From: Moniliella sp. 'wahieum'
Lineage: Eukaryota; Basidiomycota; Moniliellomycetes; Moniliellales; Moniliellaceae
Direction: 5' to 3'
Assembly: GCA_003971905.1 (NCBI GenBank)
Contig: RSEE01000016.1
Span: forward strand, 434,001-498,000
DNA: 64,000 bases
Numbering within the stretch: the first letter of the stretch is position 1; each line of letters starts with the position of its first letter. Positions 45,758 through 54,519 of this stretch are shown here, piece after piece. A program made the position numbers and the translations under genes. The notes beneath the pieces are model-generated. The model was given only the letters and a program-made list of their open reading frames with translations. It had not been told where the DNA came from and made no database searches.

Positions 45758-47896
45758 TTGCTCGAACTGCGTAAGCTAATGGCAAGCATCATGAGCTCTC
45801 AGACTCAGGAGTCTTGGTTCAACTCCTCAACCCCTACTTCACCAACTGCCGGAGCAGAAGAGAGCACCACTCCCGTCGGAGTTGACCACGCCTCCCCGCC
45901 GCTGACACCATCGCGTGAATCTACCCCTACACCTCAACCCACCCCCGTGGGCCCCGACAACACCGCGAACGACGTCGCCACCCTCGCCGACCGCATTCGC
46001 AACATGTTCAAATTGTTTCCCGAACACATCACCCTCAAACAGCTACAGGACACTGGTATCAAGCTTGGGTACAGCGAAAAGACGACCACAGAAGCCATTG
46101 TCATGTTATCATGTGAGAATCCACCCAATGCTAGCAAGAACGAAGGTGCCTTATCGTCAACTCCGGCCGTCGACGACAACCCGTGGGCTTTGACTCCCGA
46201 CAAGCTCCTCCGTAGTGCCACTCGCAGCAACGTGCCGTACCACGAGCGTTTCCACAACAACAGCTCGTTTTGGTTATGGACCCGGATCTTCCTCCCTCGT
46301 ATCCAGATTATCCCTGGAGCGCGTGAGCATCTGGAACAGGGCAAGGCCCTGGACGGGTATAACGCAGAACTGGACGCTCACTTGGCCAACATTCTACTCC
46401 CGTGGATAGACTCCGACGTCGTCCAGCAGATCACCGGCGATGGCACGCCGGCTCTAGGGTCTGCATACTATCATGCTCTGCGTGATTTGTACGGCACCGT
46501 TTCAGACACTGAGATCTGTGATATCCTCATAAAGGTTCTCACTCTCAAAATGGGCACCAAGTCGGGCCGCCAATACCTGAATGAGTTCACTGTGGCGGTA
46601 ACCCAGTACGAGATGACGTCCAAGTCCAAGCTGGACGAGATTGGTCTAGCACAGATGCTACGGAAAGGCGTTACTGATCAGGGGTGGTTGCACCTCCATC
46701 GTAACAGCAGCTACGCCGAATTGCGCCGAGCAGTGAGCGAACTCAAAGGCTCCAACTACGGCAGTACCTCCAGTTCAAGCCCAGCTCCCTCCAGTACGGC
46801 CCCTTCGGAAGCCACGTCGCACAGCCAAACAAGCAGTACGGTGACAGGCCGCGGACGAGGCCGAGGTGGCAGCGGGTACAGAGGAAGTCACCGTGGTGGC
46901 CAACGTGGCGGCCACTTTAGCCGGCCGGCTACGACAGCCCAGACCACCTCATCTGCCCATGCAGTAACCCCTATGGCAGCCACTACACCACCCAAGCCAG
47001 CCAACCTCCCTGCGCAACACGATTCAGGTGCGAGACCATCCGTATTCAATGAACGAAGTGCGTTTATCAATCTTCGTCCACACCGCGAGCCCATAGCAGT
47101 GGCAAACGGACAGATCGCATACACTGAAGGCATTGGCACCATCTCTATGTACATTCAAACCCAGAACGGAGCCCCTATCCGCATCCACCTACCCGGCAGC
47201 TTGTACTGCCCCACCTTCCCGACCAACCTGCTCAGCGCTTACCATCTATCTATCGCAGGCATTGGCAGCTGGATCCCTCCAGGTGGCCATGGTCTCTATC
47301 TCGGACGACACGGCGAACCTTTTCGTCTCGCCGCCGACTCAAGCTATTCCCTTACTCTGGCGCCCAATACGACAGCCACAGCCAACAGCGCCACTTCGCT
47401 ACTCAACCTTGATGCAACCCTGGTCAAGGTGAAAAACGCCCACATCCGATGGAATCATGCACCTCTAGATCAACTTTCATCCCTCACGTCGGATGACCCA
47501 GCATTCGAACGGGTCAACAGTGGCGACATCGCTTTAGTCCGGTCCTCGTGGCACTGTGCACCATGCGCATTAAGCAGAGCCACTGCCCCACCCCACGCCA
47601 CGACTGGACGCCCAATCCGAACCATTCGCCCTTTCTCTCTCCTCCACCTCGACGTCCTTGACATATCCCGCCAAGGCGGCGGGGTCATACTTACGCCCTT
47701 ATCATTGTCGACGACTTTACGCGGTATACCTGGACGCTACCCCTGGTGTCCAAGGGTGATGCCACAGCCGAACTTCAAGCCTTCATCCGGCGCGAGCATC
47801 GCCAACATCCCGACCGCCCCCTTCAGACGGTCCGCTCTGACAATGCGCCTGAACTCACCACCGCAATGGACGAGTTTTACTGCGAGCTGGGAGTAG
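45758..47896 (+). CDS. TE2 Gag, protease and start of integrase
   Basis: A 712-codon frame, the first copia frame. Gag capsid: MFKLFPEHITLKQLQDTGIK, NAELDAHLANILLPWIDSDV, YYHALRDLYGTVSD. Instead of a CCHC knuckle there is an Arg/Gly box, GRGRGRGGSGYRGSHRGGQR, before the protease motif HDSGARPSV. The pre-integrase His/Cys unit is HIRWNHAPLDQL...WHCAPC and the first integrase Asp is in LLHLDVLD. The true frame leaves this one near 47685, after a GGCGGCGGGG run. The remaining codons are out of frame. The start could also be MASIMSSQTQ at 45779. Confidence 0.9.
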   Translation: MLELRKLMASIMSSQTQESWFNSSTPTSPTAGAEESTTPVGVDHASPPLTPSRESTPTPQPTPVGPDNTANDVATLADRIRNMFKLFPEHITLKQLQDTGIKLGYSEKTTTEAIVMLSCENPPNASKNEGALSSTPAVDDNPWALTPDKLLRSATRSNVPYHERFHNNSSFWLWTRIFLPRIQIIPGAREHLEQGKALDGYNAELDAHLANILLPWIDSDVVQQITGDGTPALGSAYYHALRDLYGTVSDTEICDILIKVLTLKMGTKSGRQYLNEFTVAVTQYEMTSKSKLDEIGLAQMLRKGVTDQGWLHLHRNSSYAELRRAVSELKGSNYGSTSSSSPAPSSTAPSEATSHSQTSSTVTGRGRGRGGSGYRGSHRGGQRGGHFSRPATTAQTTSSAHAVTPMAATTPPKPANLPAQHDSGARPSVFNERSAFINLRPHREPIAVANGQIAYTEGIGTISMYIQTQNGAPIRIHLPGSLYCPTFPTNLLSAYHLSIAGIGSWIPPGGHGLYLGRHGEPFRLAADSSYSLTLAPNTTATANSATSLLNLDATLVKVKNAHIRWNHAPLDQLSSLTSDDPAFERVNSGDIALVRSSWHCAPCALSRATAPPHATTGRPIRTIRPFSLLHLDVLDISRQGGGVILTPLSLSTTLRGIPGRYPWCPRVMPQPNFKPSSGASIANIPTAPFRRSALTMRLNSPPQWTSFTASWE

Positions 47897-48831
47897 TGAG
47901 CGAGCGCACCAATCCTGGCGAAAGTGCGTCCAATGGGGTCGCCGAACGCGCCATAAGATCGATTACGGATCGCGCTCGACTCATGGTAATCGCCAACAGA
48001 TTGACTCCCGACGAGTGGTGGGAACACAGCTTGTTGGCGGCCACATATGCACACAACCAGTCGCCGCCGAAAGCACTGGGTGGGGACAGCCGATTTGTCC
48101 GGTACCATGGCTTCAAACCCTCCCTTCGCATGCGCGGTTTTGGCACTCTTGCCTACCTGCACCTATTGCCCAACCAACGCGAGGGCGGCAAACTTGGTCC
48201 GCGGGCCGTCCCAGCAATGTTGGTGGGTTACGGGCACGGCCGCGGTTCGAAGGGGTGGCTCTTTGCCATCCACCAGGACGACGGCCAAGTTGGATTCCGT
48301 TGGAAAAAGCCGTCCACCTGGACGCATGTCCCGTACACCACCGAATATCCCACGCACTTTCATCTGGACCCCCTTGTCCCTGCTGGTGGCGGAGAGGTGC
48401 GGGGGGGCGGAGAAATGGGTGCTGGTGGGAAGTCAGACAGCTCCCCACCCCGGCGTGTGCGTTTTGCGATAGATGAACTGACCCGCGATACTAATGGTAA
48501 GAAAGACAATGCCCCCCATGGAAAAAGAAAATTAAAAGAACGAAAAACAGAGGCACATCGCCCGGCTCAAGCCAACGAAAATGAGAATTCAGAGCCTGGC
48601 CCCACTCCCACCAACTCCAACCCCCCACATGTATCCCCCCAACCTGTTGCATCTGACCCCGCAGGCATGGCACAACGCCAGGCAAAGCAAGCCGAAGAAA
48701 ATGAAACTATCACAGAAGATGCCGTTGACACTGGCCACCAAGTCCTGCTTTCCCCTCCCTCTTCCACTTCCCCTTCCTCTCCCGCCCTATCCCCCTCCCC
48801 TCTTCCCCCACCGACACGCTCGCCCCCGTGA
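47746..48831 (+). CDS. TE2 integrase core and linker
   Basis: Continues the integrase: YALIIVDDFTRYTWTLPLVS is readable just upstream in this frame, then the second catalytic Asp in TVRSDNAPELTTAM and the Glu in SASNGVAERAIRSITDRARL. GPRAVPAMLVGYGHGRGSKG is the conserved end of copia integrases. A long Pro/Lys/Glu linker follows. It stops at 48829-48831 right after a C run, and the RT frame starts with a four-base overlap. Confidence 0.92.
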   Translation: MSKGDATAELQAFIRREHRQHPDRPLQTVRSDNAPELTTAMDEFYCELGVVSERTNPGESASNGVAERAIRSITDRARLMVIANRLTPDEWWEHSLLAATYAHNQSPPKALGGDSRFVRYHGFKPSLRMRGFGTLAYLHLLPNQREGGKLGPRAVPAMLVGYGHGRGSKGWLFAIHQDDGQVGFRWKKPSTWTHVPYTTEYPTHFHLDPLVPAGGGEVRGGGEMGAGGKSDSSPPRRVRFAIDELTRDTNGKKDNAPHGKRKLKERKTEAHRPAQANENENSEPGPTPTNSNPPHVSPQPVASDPAGMAQRQAKQAEENETITEDAVDTGHQVLLSPPSSTSPSSPALSPSPLPPPTRSPP

Positions 48832-50732
48832 CCGTGCCCCTGACCGATACAGCCGTCCCCGCACTCGTGCGTCGCAATCCCGTTCGCCAAGCGCGTATCA
48901 ACGCTCCACCCCTCGACCTGTCCATTCCAGCCAACGACAATTTGCGCGATGGCACCTTTTCCCTGCTCGTCAACAAGGCCCCTAGCATCTTTGGCAACCC
49001 GGCCGCCCTCTCCGCCCTAGGAATGCAGGCTTTGGTGAGTATTTTCGGACCAGCGCCGGACACATCCATGCTACCTGCTTCGGAGCCAAGCTCGCCCCCC
49101 ATTGCACTCGCAATCGAATCCGCGGCAAGTGACACCGAGGTCATACTGACCACCGATGGGGTCCCGGTGGCCCCCAAGAACATCAAGAAGTTGGTGGGTC
49201 ACCCTGCCTTTGATGGCGTACTCGAGGCAATGCGCCTCGAGCTTCGGCGTTTTGACGAGCGTGACGTGAAGGAAGTTGTACCCATCCCCCCAGGGATCAA
49301 ACCCCTTCCCGGCATGTGGGTCATAGGTACTAAGACGGATGCGGATGCTAACTTCCTCAAGTACCGTGCCCGCTACGTTGTGGGAGGGCACCGGCAAGTT
49401 CCTGGCACATGGGCGAAATCTTTTGCTCCTGCCGTTCGTACTGCTGCCGTCAACACGCTAATTGCGTTGGCCGAAGCTGATGGCCTCCACTTATTTTCTG
49501 CCGATGTGGAAGCTGCCTACCTCTATGCCGATATCAACGAGCTCGTCTATGTTCGACCACCCCCCTTCTTCCCAGAAGCGCCCGGTCATTGCTGGAGACT
49601 CAAGAAAAGTCTCTATGGCCTGCACCAGAGCGGGGCCAACTTTGGAGATTGGCTCCGCACTTTCCTTTGCGACCGACTCCACTTCACTAGCCTAAAATCA
49701 GAGCCTTGCCTGTTCATACGTCGCACCGAACCTCTTGGCCTGATCCTAATCGCCGTCCACACTGACGACTTTTTGGTCGCGTGTCGGTCCCAAGAAGCGT
49801 ATGATGAATTCTTAGTGGAATTAAGGCGCAGCATCCAAATTAAGTCCAACGGCCCCCTACGTTTCCATCTCGGCTGCCAATACGACCGTATCGATGGACG
49901 ACTGTACATCAGCCAACCCAAATTCATCGCTGAGACGCTTGCCGCGCATGACATATCACCTCACCGGCCCCGCTACCTTCCAATCGGCCACCAACTTCCG
50001 CCTCCCAAGCGACCCGAACACGAAAAGCGTGCCACTCGAGACGAGCACCGTGCCTACCGTTCTATTGTCGGATCCAGCTTGTGGGCGGCTCGTATGTCCC
50101 GGCCTGATGCCCTCTTTGCGGCTACCTTTTTAGCGCGGTTTATGGACGACCCGTCCGCCGCCCACCGACGCGCAGCGGAGGACCTATTACGTTTCTTCGC
50201 CGGTACGTCTGACTACTCTTTGTGCCTCACACCCAACCGATCTCGCCCTCTACTCGAGCTGCACACCGATGCCTCCTTTGCATCAGACAAGAGCAACTCT
50301 CACTCCGTTTCGGGCCATGTTGTTTTTGTTTTCGGTGTGCCTGTATCCTGGGGCTCCAAGTCCCAAAATCAAGGTGTGAGCAACACAGCAGCATCTGAAT
50401 ACCTAGCCATGGGAGATGGCCTTCGAGATGCTCTATTCATTCGCAACATACTGTTTGAACTTGGTGTCTGCAAGGCTAATCACCCGATTGAGCTCTTTGT
50501 TGACAACACCGCTGCCAAAGCGTTGGCCGAAAAGCTCGGCAGCCTAGGCAAAATACGGGAGATTGACGTCTCGTACCACGAGGTGCGGGAACGCATCCAC
50601 CGAGGCGAAATTAAAGTCCACTACACTCCAGGTGCACACCATCTCCCTGACTGGTTCACCAAACCTCTTTCTCTTCCCAAGATCATTTCTGCGCGTAACA
50701 ATTTCGATTTGGCTTCTCTTTCTTCGCGCTGA
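48828..50732 (+). CDS. TE2 reverse transcriptase and RNase H
   Basis: An intact 634-codon frame. RT: IPPGIKPLPGMWVIGTKTDA, YRARYVVGGHRQVPG, the copia signature LFSADVEAAYLYADINELVY, WRLKKSLYGLHQSG and catalytic VHTDDFLVA. RNase H: LELHTDASFASDKSNSHSVS, SNTAASEYLAMGDGLRDALF, ELFVDNTAAKALAEK, ending with the hallmark HHLPDWFTKPLSLP. The purine run before the 3' LTR is GGGGGGG at 50791-50797. Confidence 0.95.
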   Translation: MTVPLTDTAVPALVRRNPVRQARINAPPLDLSIPANDNLRDGTFSLLVNKAPSIFGNPAALSALGMQALVSIFGPAPDTSMLPASEPSSPPIALAIESAASDTEVILTTDGVPVAPKNIKKLVGHPAFDGVLEAMRLELRRFDERDVKEVVPIPPGIKPLPGMWVIGTKTDADANFLKYRARYVVGGHRQVPGTWAKSFAPAVRTAAVNTLIALAEADGLHLFSADVEAAYLYADINELVYVRPPPFFPEAPGHCWRLKKSLYGLHQSGANFGDWLRTFLCDRLHFTSLKSEPCLFIRRTEPLGLILIAVHTDDFLVACRSQEAYDEFLVELRRSIQIKSNGPLRFHLGCQYDRIDGRLYISQPKFIAETLAAHDISPHRPRYLPIGHQLPPPKRPEHEKRATRDEHRAYRSIVGSSLWAARMSRPDALFAATFLARFMDDPSAAHRRAAEDLLRFFAGTSDYSLCLTPNRSRPLLELHTDASFASDKSNSHSVSGHVVFVFGVPVSWGSKSQNQGVSNTAASEYLAMGDGLRDALFIRNILFELGVCKANHPIELFVDNTAAKALAEKLGSLGKIREIDVSYHEVRERIHRGEIKVHYTPGAHHLPDWFTKPLSLPKIISARNNFDLASLSSR

Positions 50733-50797
50733 TCCCCTTTCTACTTTTCTTTTGTTGATGGCCAACGGGCTTCTTTCGTTCCCTTGGCCCGGGGGGG

Positions 50798-51014
50798 TGT
50801 TGGGACCCGTGGTCCCGTACTTAGGCCAAGGCGCCTCATCACCCTTCACCCCTGATTTGTCCTCCGAAGCCTCCACGTGTATACTCAGGCTTGTCTGAAC
50901 CCCTGTCTCTAGGTGTGGCACAAGGCTTAGACCTTAACCACCACCATCGCGATTGCATTGCTCTACATTTCCAGAGGTTCTTCACCCAATCCCTTGGGTT
51001 CCTCCGGTCTTACA
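50798..51014 (+). repeat. 3' LTR of TE2
   Basis: 217 bp, reads identically to 45456-45672; followed by the target copy AGATG. It contains a GGGACCCGTGGTCCC inverted repeat at its start. Confidence 0.95.
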
Positions 51015-51030
51015 AGATGTGGTTGCGGGG

Positions 51031-51516
51031 CTAGGTCTCTTCTTGATACGGGCGAAGATGGAGTGCTGCTGTTGAGTGAGGTAGGTGCGTACATATCGGC
51101 GGCGATCGTGGCAATGTCGTCAAGCCTGGTGAGTTGACAGCAAGTTGGAAAGCAATAATGAGCGTCATGGCCTCATAGCAAACGTAGTTGTCAATCAGAC
51201 GCTCTCGTGCAGGCGGCGTATCGCGCAGCCGCTCAGCTATGGAGCAACCAGAGCGACCCTCGCACCGCCTGACACTTTTTGCCCGAGACTAGCCAGATCC
51301 CCCCTGTGGGGACTGACGGCATCATTCTGCGCAAGCGCGATGGCCCTGTAAAGGCTTCGCCTGATCCTCCACGAAGCCTTGCAGTGCTGCGCCGAGCAGA
51401 GCTGGGCATGCCTCAGTTAGTAGTTGGAATTCGCCCTGCAAATCCGCGCGGCCTGGCGAACCAATCATATGGATGACCGAGATAGCCGGGTTGAGATCCT
51501 CTCGGGCCACCGGCAC
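51031..51516 (-). CDS. Unrecognised minus-strand gene end beside TE2
   Basis: Not recognised. Helical-looking segments occur in successive frames: ISVIHMIGSPGRADLQGEFQ, LLTEACPALLGAALQGFVED, then IAERLRDTPPARERLIDNYV, CYEAMTLIIAFQLAV and, after a CTCACCAG-type splice acceptor, RLDDIATIAADMYAPHSTAA, LHLRPYQEET with a stop at 51031-51033. The stop is 12 bp from the TE2 target duplication, so the insertion would fall in the 3' untranslated region. The upstream extent is unclear. Confidence 0.3.
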
Positions 51517-51682
51517 CTACTCTATCCGCACGTTACGCAACACAGCATTGAGCTATTCAAGAGTTCTGTGGGCGTGTGCCCGGCCGTCTTAGCCGCTCGC
51601 CACGCGGGCGCAAGGCGATGGGGTTGCGGTCCTTGGGAGCGTCCCAGGCGCACAGCCGGCTGCCGCCAGTCCATGTAACACA

Positions 51683-51690
51683 TCACGTGA
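51683..51690. promoter_or_regulatory. TCACGTGA palindrome upstream of SPE3-LYS9
   Basis: A perfect 8-bp E-box palindrome followed directly by CGCGTGACG. It is the classical site type for fungal Cbf1-like bHLH factors; function here is inferred from sequence only. Confidence 0.4.
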
Positions 51691-51789
51691 CGCGTGACGG
51701 GGCATGGCGATGCAGGAATGCATGATGGGTGATGCATGGGCCTCCTACCTCGAAGCTTGGCGGCGCTTGAACGTTGCAAATCGGAGAAG

Positions 51790-51830
51790 CACATGCCACA
51801 TGCCACATGCCACAGGCCGCATGCCGCGTG
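51790..51830. repeat. CACATGC heptamer repeat
   Basis: Three exact CACATGC units, then CACAGGC and CGCATGC, in register. It is located about 390 bp upstream of the SPE3-LYS9 start. Confidence 0.8.
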
Positions 51831-52214
51831 TCCCAGAGCCGTCGGCGCATGCAACTTTCAAACGAGCGCACCCTCCGGGCTGCCGGGGTCCGTGCGCAGC
51901 GGGGCGCAGCACGGGGCCAGCGTCCCCGGGGCATCGCAAGGCCCGGCTGTAGCCGACAGCGCTGCTATATGCTAGCGCATCATGCATGACGCATGACGGT
52001 GACCGGTGAGTGTCCTGTCAGAGTGGCCGTGACGATGACTAGTGACTACTCGCAGCCAACGGAGAAAAGCTGATACGAAGACTGGACAGACCGGCACGGC
52101 GCCGCAGTCGCTGCACTCCAGCCAGCCCTCCCTACCACTCGGCGTCGCCAGCGGTGGCTTTTTTTCTTCTTCTTTTTCTGCCTTGCTCCTCTGCCCCACC
52201 ACCTCTCTTGCGCC

Positions 52215-54519
52215 ATGGCCCAATTCTCCCACCCCCTTATCCGTGACGGCTGGTTCCACGAGATCAACTCCCAGTGGCCTGGCGAGGCCATGGGCCTCCA
52301 GGTCGTCCGCATCCTCCACCACGAGCAGAGCAAGTTCCAGGATGTGCTCGTCTTCGAGAGCACCACCTTTGGCAACGTCCTCGTCCTTGACGGTGTCATC
52401 CAAGCCACCGAGCGCGACGAGTTTTCATACCAGGAGATGATCGCCCACCCCCCCTGGCCAGCCACCCCAACCCCGAGCGCGTGCTGGTCATTGGCGGTGG
52501 CGATGGCGGCGTGCTGCGCGAGGTGGTCAAGCATGACTCGGTCAAGGAGGCCGTCCTGTGCGACATTGACGAGGCTGTGCCCCGTGTCAGCAAGCTGTAC
52601 CTGCCCCACATGGCCCAGGGCCTGACGCACCCCAAGAGCACAGTGCACATTGGCGATGGCTTTGCCTTCCTCAAGCAGCCCGAGAACAAGGGGGCGTTTG
52701 ACGTGATCATCACGGATTCCTCCGACCCTGTGGGCCCAGCTCAGGCGCTGTTTGAAAAGCCGTACTTCCAACTGCTCAAGGAGGCGCTCAAGCCCGGCGG
52801 ACACATCTCTACCCAGGCCGAATCGCTCTGGTTGCACCTTCCCCTGATCCGCGAACTGCGTCAGAGCACCAAGGAAATCTTCTCGGTGGCCGACTATGCC
52901 TTTACCACCATCCCCACCTACCCCTCGGGCCAAATTGGCTTTGTCATCTGCTCCACCGAGCCGACGCGCAACGTGCGTGTGCCCGTGCGTGAGGTTCCGG
53001 GTTGCAAGTACAATGCCGATGTTCACAAGGCGGCCTTTGTCCTCCCCGAGTTTGCTCGCGCGGTCATTGAGGATGGGGCGGCGGCGCCGGGCCCTGTCGT
53101 GCCTCGGGCGATGGTTCGCGGCCCCGCGTCCCGTGACGCTAAGAAGATTCTTCTGTTGGGCTCGGGCTACGTTGCGCGTCCGTTCGCTGAGTACGTTCTG
53201 CGTTACCCCGAGTACAGCTTGACAGTCGCATCGTCGCGGTTGGCCAATGCCCAGCGCCTGGCTGAGGGTCTGGCGCGTACGACGGCCACTTCGGTTGATG
53301 TGAACAACCATGCTGCTCTGGCCGAGCTGGTCGGGCAGCACGACATTGTCATCTCGCTCATCCCCTACATTTACCACGCCAAGGTGATCGAGGCGGCGAT
53401 CGAGAAGAAGGTTGATGTGGGTTACCACTTCCTACGTCAGCCCTGCCATCCGCGAGCTGGCGCCCAAGATTAAGGCCGCAGGCATTACGGTGATGAACGA
53501 GATTGGTCTCGACCCTGGCATTGACCACCTCTACGCCGTCAAGGCCATTGCCGACATCCACGCTCAGGGAAAGAAGGTGAAAGAGTTCTATTCGTACTGC
53601 GGTGGCCTTCCTGCCCCCGAGGCGGCGGACAACCCGCTGGGATACAAGTTCTCGTGGTCCTCGCGTGGCGTCCTGCTTGCCCTTCGCAACACGGCCAAGT
53701 TCTGGCAGAAAGGAAGCAAGGAGCCGGTTACCATTCCTGGCCCCGAGCTGATGAAGTCGGCCAAGCCTTACTACATTAGCCCCGCCTTTGCCTTTGTCGC
53801 GTACCCCAACCGTGACAGCACGCAGTACCGCGAATGGTACAACATCCCCGAGGCGGAGACGGTGGTGCGTGGCACTATGCGCTACCAGGGCTTCCCGAGT
53901 TTGTCGAGGCACTGTCAAGCTCGGCTTCCTCGACGACTTTGCCAAGCCTTACCTCACCCTGCCCAACACCAAGTCCTGGGCTGACATTTTGGCGGCCGTG
54001 ACCGGCTCGCAGAGCACAGACCCGCTTCGCTCGCGGCCGCGGTGCGCAAGATCGTGGAGTTCAAGACGGAGGAGGAGGCGGACATGGTACTCCGTGGTCT
54101 GCGCTGGCTTGACCTCTTTAGCTCAGAGGTGACCGCCACGTTCGTGGCACGGCGGAGCAGGAAAAGGAGCACAGGGCAACCTTCTCGACTCGCTCTGCGC
54201 CACGCTTGAGCTCAAGTGCCAGTACGGTCCCGAGGAGCGCGACATGGTCATGCTCCAGCAAGTTCGTCACCGAGGACAAGGATGGTAACGAGGCGACCCT
54301 CACCTCTACCTTGCTTGACTTTGGCGTGCCCAACGGCTTCTCTTCGATGGCCAAGACGGTGGGTGTGCCGTGCGCGATCGCCACCAAGCTCATCCTGGAG
54401 GGCAACCCCGGGCTCAAGAAGCCTGGCGAGATTGTCGCCCCGTACTCCCTCGACGTTACGGAACCCATCCGTCTCGAACTCGAGAAGGAGGCATTGCTCT
54501 CGAGGAGCGCTGGATCTAA
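52215..54519 (+). CDS. Spermidine synthase-saccharopine dehydrogenase fusion
   Basis: One polypeptide combines polyamine synthesis (SPE3) and the penultimate step of fungal lysine synthesis (LYS9). The start at 52215 gives [20 protein letters not shown]. Spermidine synthase: [39 protein letters not shown] and [20 protein letters not shown]. With no stop, the same frame (52481-53473) enters the Rossmann start [20 protein letters not shown] of saccharopine dehydrogenase, then [20 protein letters not shown] and [20 protein letters not shown]. It ends [12 protein letters not shown] with TAA at 54517. Breaks at 52452 (C run), 53419 (one extra G), 53890, 53912, 54020, 54170-54260 and 54494 return to conserved sequence each time. 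The fusion is known from Basidiomycota. Confidence 0.96.

Larger units (their letters stand above)
45451..51019 (+). mobile_element. Ty1/copia LTR retrotransposon, young copy (TE2)
   Basis: Full-length 5559-bp element (45456-51014) on the plus strand with a perfect 5-bp target duplication AGATG (45451-45455 and 51015-51019). Both LTRs are 217 bp, begin TGTTGGGACC and end GGTCTTACA, and read identically by eye. The interior encodes Gag-protease-integrase and RT-RNase H in copia order in three long frames. The element is unrelated in sequence to TE1. Identity of the LTRs means a very recent insertion. Confidence 0.96.
51517..52214. other. Promoter region of the SPE3-LYS9 gene
   Basis: About 700 bp with a perfect TCACGTGA palindrome, heptamer repeats, and several ATGCATGATG/GCATGACG words (51715-51735, 51978-51990). 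The leader just before the ATG is a T/C-rich tract (52158-52210). No gene recognised. Confidence 0.5.

Noticed and set aside
52046-53428. 460-codon minus-strand frame opposite SPE3-LYS9
   Set aside because: Antisense shadow; the plus strand carries the GGGDGG and DSSDPVGPA signatures.
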